Source of the DNA: Sternotherus odoratus
Taxonomy: Eukaryota; Chordata; Testudines; Kinosternidae
Direction of reading: 5' to 3'
DNA: 64,000 nucleotides
Assembly (NCBI GenBank): GCA_032164245.1
Contig: JAVMKO010000003.1
Coordinates: forward strand, 37,326,890-37,390,889
The notes below the pieces were generated by a model, which did no database searches, was not told where the DNA came from, and saw only the letters and a list, made by a program, of their open reading frames with translations. Every line of letters begins with the position of its first letter. The first letter of the stretch is position 1. This document shows, in pieces, positions 58,546 through 64,000 of this stretch. Position numbers and translations under genes: made by a program.

Positions 58546-59665
58546 TCTCTAGCTCATGTGTTCTTGGTGCCTTTGAAGCTCTGAAAAACCTCTAAGTATT
58601 TGCAGCACTGTTAAACTATGACTACAATCTACCCTTCCCAACATCTCTGCCCAAATAACACAGGTGGTTGCCTGTGGCTACTCCCTTGAGCGGGAGGTTG
58701 GCTCCTTCCTCATACATAGCTCCTGGAGTTACCATACCTAACATTAGCCCTTTCTGGCTTCCCCAATAGAGAAGAAGTCTGAAATGGTCTGGGTGCTGCA
58801 GGAGAGGAGGTTGTGATTGGATAACCGTAGAACCCTCCATTATCACCAAGCCTCTTACAGTCAGTTTCCACAAAATTTGGAAGCTATGCCATATATACTT
58901 TCAGTTTGGGGGAAGCCAATTCTGTTTGTTGGTGCTATGGGCACTGGAAAAAATTTCCATTCATATTTTTGTGTTTGTAAAATTAACTTCAAGCAGAAAT
59001 TGGAGAATTTGCCGCTCCGCTTTTGTCTCCTCAGCGGGTAGCTAGATGTGAGACCACACAGATGTAGATCTATGAAATGCAAGTGCCAATTCTAAAAAAA
59101 TTACCCAAATTATTTTCTAAGCAAACTTCAGACACACACACATATATTCAACAACTTATTTCTTGCAGCTGCATGCAAATTACACCATTAACTCACTGCT
59201 TCAGTGCAGTTTAAAATAAGTTGGTCCAACATGTAAGCTGCAGAAATACAAAAGCCAGATCCTTCAGAGGAGCTGCACCTATTTAAACAAGCTGAGGATC
59301 TGGGCCGCACTGTATATATTACAGCATAAAATGTAAATGATCAGGGCCTGACTGAGCCTGTAGTCCTCACTCAGACAATACTTCCTGTGAAATCTCCACA
59401 GGTTCATACTGCAATGATTTTGGCTAGAATACTGATCTCTAAGGATTGTGTTAACAATGAGGCAGATGGCTACAACAATGTACAGATTAGTTTTGCTCTG
59501 GCACTTATGTCTGAACAGTGCACTCACATTCTATTCAAACAGACCTTTAGTGGCTCAAGCATAATAAATGTATGGCAACATTGTTAACGAACAACCTTTG
59601 TTCAGGTACGGATTCATGGAGGCAAACTTTTTATTGCCTAAAGAACAAAAACAGCTGTTTAGTAC

Positions 59666-59872
59666 CTGCTGTGATCTTAGAATGGCAGCATCAATCTCCT
59701 CCACCTTCTGAGTTAGAGTGTCGCTCACTAATCTGTACCGCTCATTGTCCTCAGTCACCATTTTGTCTAACCCCTCTCTTGCCCTCCATGGTACCAATTC
59801 CAGCAAGGCACTGCTGATTTCATTGAGGGTGTCCAATAAGCCTTTGTTGTTCTTTGCTTCTTTTTTCAGTTC
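59666..59872 (-). CDS. DST: DST exon: spectrin repeat, helix B-C part
   Basis: 207 bases, 69 codons: [69 protein letters not shown]. Acceptor CTTTTTCAG, donor CAG|GTACTA, which is an unusual GTACT donor. Confidence 0.97.
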
Positions 59873-61212
59873 CTGAAAAAGGCCATTTAAAGTAAACATG
59901 CCTGCATAAGAACCAAACACACAGAGCTTGCACATATTTTTATTCTTCTGTCTACTCTAAGAAGCAAGAACTAGAACATTTTCCAGGCGAACAAAAGGGA
60001 TAAATGGGCACATTTATTTTCAGCTCAGTTACATTAGCCTTTGTTATTGTTAAGTTGTTTGACAGAAAAGCAGGTGATTCCTGAAGGGAAGTTTCTACAG
60101 AACAGAACTGAAATATATTCCTCCAATCAGCATGGTGGGCTGTCATTCTCTGGAATTAAATATAGTTGTCAGTCTTTTATCAAGCAAACAAAGAGAAGAA
60201 ATCGAACACATATTCTTTGCACTCTGCAACTATCTTTCTATGGAACAAACTCACCAGCAAGTAAAATCAAGTGTGAAATAAAGCAAAATATCTGAATTCA
60301 TATGATTTTTTAAATGAACATCTGAATTAAAACTAATCAATCAAAATCATTACTAGTGCCATGAAAAATGACCTTTTTATTCCCACATGCAACCATATTT
60401 TGATTTTCTGTTATTTTTTAATCTGGTTTCCAAAATAAGTTTAAGAATAGCAGCCGTGTTAGTCTGTATCCGTAAAGAAAGCGAGGAATACTTTTAGCAC
60501 CTTAGAGACTAATTAGTTTATTTCAGCATAAGCTTTCAAGGGCTATAGCTCACTTCATCCATTCTATGCATCCGATGAAGTGAGCTATAGGCCATGAAAG
60601 CTTATGCTGAAATAAACTAGCTAGTCTCTGAGGTGCTACAAGTATTCCTCACTTTCTTTACAAAATAAGTTTCTTTATTTAGCAATTTAGTAACTTATTT
60701 CATGTAATAGTATTGTTAATGTTCTTCTAACACTACACAGTTTCTTTCCAAATAGTTGTTACTAGCCTGAAATTAATACAGTATCTTAAATACAGGCTCT
60801 CTTCCTACTTTAAGGTTTTTTATTTGTCTGTGACACAACTGTTTTTTCCTAGCGTTATCCCCGCACTATGGCAGGGTCCGCTTAGACTGGACACAACTAA
60901 AGAACAAAAATAACTTTGTTTGACAATTTAAGAGTTTTCCCAGGGATCAGTAGCTTACTGAACTAGAACAAAATGTAGCTCTCCTCCTGTTGCACTAATA
61001 ATAAACCTCAGCCAAATCTCATCAGTGACTGCTAAAAAGAGATTGTGATTCTTTACTGTTTTATTCCTAGTCAGAGAGCTGATCTGGTGCCAAATTATGA
61101 TCATTTGCAAGACATCCTCCAGCCAAAGAGAAGCTAACCTACATAACTAGTTCAAATCTTTACATGAAAAATAACAAAGCAATATATGCAGTTTACAGCT
61201 TTTAGAACATAC
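59873..61212 (-). other. Intron holding a palindromic SINE pair
   Basis: Contains the inverted pair at 60446-60660. The rest, including 60661-61212, has nothing recognised. Confidence 0.75.
60446..60660. repeat. Two SINE-like copies in inverted, head-to-head arrangement
   Basis: Left arm GTAAAGAAAGCGAGGAATAC to GAGCTATAGCTCACTTCATC-type; right arm is the inverse ending ATTCCTCACTTTCTTTAC at about 60660. Arms are about 90 bases with scattered mismatches and a short CATTCTATG spacer at about 60559-60567. To the left of the palindrome GCAGCCGTGTTAGTCTGTAT is the tail end of the same family. Confidence 0.8.
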
Positions 61213-61454
61213 TTTTTGTCTTTCTTGTGCTTCGTTTAATTCTTCTCCCTTGGGGATCTGAGCATCATATGATAGCAGTTCCACCTCCACTTTGTCAAGC
61301 CATATGCAGAGTTCCTCATGAGTGGACTGCAGCTGACCAGCAAGCTGCAGAGCTTGCTCTAAAGTCTTGGATACATCAGAACTCAATTTAGTAATATCTT
61401 TGTATCTTGCTTTAATGCCTTCCAATTTATCTTGAATTATTACAACTTCATCAC
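61213..61454 (-). CDS. DST: DST exon: end of one repeat and start of the next
   Basis: 242 bases: two bases completing Gly, then [80 protein letters not shown]. Contains IWL of helix A. Acceptor ATTTTAG, donor AAA|GTATGT. Confidence 0.97.
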
Positions 61455-62589
61455 CTAAAATTTCAAAGGGACGTTATTTCACATGAATGCCAAAAAAAAA
61501 CCAAACCCCTCCATAATAATTAATATATTTTAGTTTCTTATGTGTAGATTGACCCAAACAAGACCCAGGGACAGATGACAGACTGGTGTAAATTGTCCAG
61601 TGAAGCCGTGGAGCTATGACAATTTACACCAACTCTGGATCTGTCCCTTTTCCTCTTACCACTCCAAACTCTGGCCAAGTGGAGATCTGGACCCAAGCTT
61701 TGAGGGTTGGGCCCATTTTTAGTGTTATTCCTTGGAGATATAAAAATTGGTTCTTGTTCTCTTTTTCTTTAAAAAGCAAATATTAAAATTTATATACCTT
61801 TTACTCAAATACAGACTATAAAAAACCTCCTTAAATTTACATTCATTTTGATACAGGTTGTGAAATGTGTCACTAAAAGTGCAAGAATGGAACTGCAAAA
61901 TACCAAACGGTGTTTAGATTATTAATCTGCAATTTATTTATTAATTATAATTAATTGATAACTAAACTATATGGTTCAAAGAATAGTTTAAATTATTCTT
62001 TGAACTATATAGTCAAATTATTAATCATTAGACACAGAGCCCAAAGGTCAAAATGCAGACAGAGACTCCTGTAATAGACCTATTGCAATATATTTAGATT
62101 TTACCCCATAACATAACTTCTAACTGGGTAACAGAGGAGGGTTTTCCTTCTGTCTTTGAAAGTTCAAATACTTGGGAGCATTGAAACATTTAGAGAGCTG
62201 TTCCTCTGTAGACCAAGAGAGCAAAGGCTGTGTCCTATCCCAAATAGTCCTACATGATGAGTAATGTCCATAACTTGCTAGTAGGAACAAAATGGAGGTT
62301 CACAAAAATAATTTTCCATCAACCAAAAAAATAAATAAATCAAGGGTCAAATTCTCTGCATGGCTAAATGAGTGCATCTCTGTTGACTTCAATGCTCACA
62401 TACACCAGCAGAGAATTTGGCCCACGGACATATCGTGACTTCAATAGTTAATAGAATAAACTATTAAATCAAGTGAATAAATCTAGCCAGTAAAGGCTAA
62501 TATTTACACGCTTCAGCTTATTTTTCCCATAAGCACTTACAAGTATGAGGAAAAGACTGCTGAATCATTAATTTCCTAAAAACTCTCAC
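61455..62589 (-). other. Intron, nothing firm
   Basis: 1.1 kb. A short inverted word pair around 61965-62010 (ATGGTTCAAAGAATAGTTTA / TTATTCTTTGAACTAT) is visible; no named repeat. Confidence 0.6.
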
Positions 62590-62674
62590 CTGTTGTTTGC
62601 TTGAGAAGCTCTAAGCCATTTTGTATAGCCTGATCGACATTTTGTTTTCTGAGCAGAATTTCTTCCTGAAGCAC
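62590..62674 (-). CDS. DST: DST exon: spectrin repeat, short middle exon
   Basis: 85 bases, 28 codons plus one base: [20 protein letters not shown] then LELLKQTT and the first base of Gly. Smallest exon found. Acceptor CTCATAG, donor CAG|GTGAGA. The Gly codon is completed in the exon at 61213. Confidence 0.96.
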
Positions 62675-62853
62675 CTATGAGAAGATGCCAGTTGTGTAAG
62701 ATTTGGTTATAAACACGTTATTTTTAGTTTAAATAGTTGTATCGCCTTTCAAATCAAATAAATGAATGAGAAATAATTAAATGGTGGACATAAAAATGAA
62801 GTAAAATTAAATAAAATAAATAAATCAATGTAATGGAAAAGAAATAAAAATAC

Positions 62854-63180
62854 CAGCAGGTCAGCGTGTTGTTTCTCGAGTGAGTCTGTGCTGTCATCTT
62901 GGACTGACAGCTTGCTCAGTTTATCATGTACTACATTCAGCCAGTTCATCAATTCAACTTCATCTTCCCCGAAAATCTGAGCATTGCAATAGGCTTGCTG
63001 GAGTAGCTCACACCGGCTGTTACTCTTCTCTTGAATCTCAATATAACGGGCCTGGGAAGAATCTAGCTTTTCCTGCACCATATCTTTATCCTCTCTGGAG
63101 CTCATAGTCTTAAGAGACTGACCAATGCTAATGGCCACATGTAAACTTTTATTGCGAGTAAGGATGTCATCTTCTAATGC
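62854..63180 (-). CDS. DST: DST exon: end of one repeat and start of the next
   Basis: 327 bases, 109 codons, the largest exon here: ALEDDILTRNKSLHVAISIG, QSLKTMSSREDKDMVQEKLD, SSQARYIEIQEKSNSRCELL, QQAYCNAQIFGEDEVELMNW, LNVVHDKLSKLSVQDDSTDS, LEKQHADLL. Helix B-C of one repeat, then helix A of the next (MNWL). Acceptor ATTTAG, donor CTG|GTATTT. Confidence 0.96.
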
Positions 63181-63417
63181 CTAAATGAAGTTTTTAAAAT
63201 AATGAAGAAAGACAGAAAAAAAAATGGACAAACACAAAAGCAAATACAAATGGAACTATAGAACAGAAATATAATGGTTTTACTGTCAATTATAAATAAA
63301 AACGTATCAGATTTGGAATAATGGGGGAAAAAAGAGATCCCAGTTCTACTGTATTTCACAAACTCACATAAAAAAATTCCCCACATGAATGATACAAATG
63401 TCTGGTTTATATCTTAC

Positions 63418-63577
63418 TTTATGCTGAGAAATCTGCTGCTGTAGTTTGGAAGTTTGTGTTCCAATGGGTTCAGAATTTGCAAGCCTTTTCTCAGTGGTGG
63501 TCAGCCACTCAACCAGGGGTTCTAAAGTTTCATGGAATTGTTGTGCTACCACTAAGATACCTTCCAACTGACGATTC
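63418..63577 (-). CDS. DST: DST exon: spectrin repeat, helix A-B part, 5'-most in window
   Basis: 160 bases: one base completing a codon, then [56 protein letters not shown] motif. Acceptor TTTACAG, donor AAA|GTAAGA. Earlier exons lie beyond 64000. Confidence 0.96.
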
Positions 63578-64000
63578 CTGTAAACATGCCAAGATAAAGG
63601 TCATTTTTGCAATGAAGTGCGTGTGAGAGATTCAATAAAACCCTTCAGCCCCTCGTCACTAAAACACATTCTACACATTATTGTAGAAGCCAGCCACAAA
63701 CTGAAACAGATACACGTCCACAGGACAGAAAGAAAAACAATGTAAACCAACAACCATATAAAAGTACAGCTAATAAAAAAGACTCCAAAAATGATATTGG
63801 CTGAACATGAGATTCCAATTCTTGATATCTTTTGTTAATAAAATTAATTTTACTGCATTCATATGCATTTAGTTAAAAATAATGTAAGCCTCCATTAAGC
63901 AAAGCACATAAATACTTGGGCTCATTTTTATTTAGGAAAGTACTTATTCTTCTGCTTAACTTTAAGCACAAGCTTAAATCCTATTGTCTTCAATAGGACT
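63578..64000 (-). other. Intron, window edge
   Basis: 423 bases without exon or recognised repeat. Confidence 0.7.

Larger units (their letters stand above)
55524..59665 (-). other. Large intron (4.1 kb)
   Basis: Holds an hAT-like relic (about 56530-56830), a Tigger-type right end (about 57385-57529) and another interspersed repeat (about 58225-58545). 55524-56529 and 58546-59665 show nothing firm. Confidence 0.7.
55..63577 (-). other. DST: DST (dystonin/BPAG1) gene, 3' part, 32 coding exons, incomplete at both ends
   Basis: Dystonin is a giant plakin cytolinker that ties actin, intermediate filaments and microtubules together. This window carries the distal spectrin-repeat rod and the EF-hand pair. 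I joined 32 exons by hand; acceptors all end in AG, donors all begin with GT, and codon phases match at every junction, giving 1789 uninterrupted codons. Most exon pairs encode one spectrin repeat: a first exon with helix A and the start of B (conserved Trp in a WL motif, ending near QHK or DHK), then a second with the rest of B and helix C (conserved RW pair, ending in Q). Assignment to DST over MACF1 rests on remembered paralogue differences, for example SRLEMSA in place of TKLEMTA between the EF-hands. The gene is transcribed right to left. Introns carry nearly all repeats listed below. The 5' exons, GAS2 domain and C-terminal tail are outside the window. Confidence 0.96.

Overview
This is a vertebrate genomic window, most likely turtle. 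It contains young CR1 LINE copies with the chelonian-style 3' end, a tRNA-headed SINE, and several TA-flanked and hAT-type nonautonomous DNA transposons. The typing to turtle is from memory of these repeat families, not from a search.

The only host gene recognised is the 3' part of dystonin (DST, also called BPAG1 or dystonin/BPAG1 plakin) on the minus strand. I reconstructed 32 consecutive coding exons between 63577 (5'-most) and 55 (3'-most). All have GT-AG borders, and the phases at every junction agree. Together they give 5368 coding bases (one split-codon base plus 1789 codons) with no stop or frameshift. They encode about 15 plakin-type spectrin repeats, mostly two exons per repeat, then two calcium-binding EF-hands in the two leftmost exons. 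The upstream half (actin-binding domain, plakin domain, earlier repeats) lies beyond 64000. The downstream GAS2 domain and C-terminal microtubule-binding tail lie before position 1. DST was chosen over its paralogue MACF1 from residues such as [12 protein letters not shown] after the first EF-hand and the [19 protein letters not shown] linker.

Layout. 1-11.5 kb holds the EF-hand exons, the last spectrin exon and a large intron (2907-11462) built from nested transposons: a TA-flanked MITE split by a CR1, then a second CR1 split by another TA-flanked MITE with a GC-rich core. 11.4-25.2 kb holds seven spectrin exons, a second GC-core MITE (12824-13846), an hAT element inserted in an older repeat, two CR1 fragments and a further hAT element. 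25.2-30.1 kb is a large intron with a SINE and a small MITE. 30.1-48 kb holds 14 closely spaced exons with an hAT element and two CR1 fragments. 48-64 kb holds eight exons, a Ty3/gypsy-type remnant with a chromodomain-like segment, a 54-bp direct duplication, a palindromic SINE pair and older repeats.

No RNA gene, CRISPR array or second protein-coding host gene was seen. The most unusual structures are the two GC-core MITEs with long hairpin tails (9439-10367 and 12824-13846).
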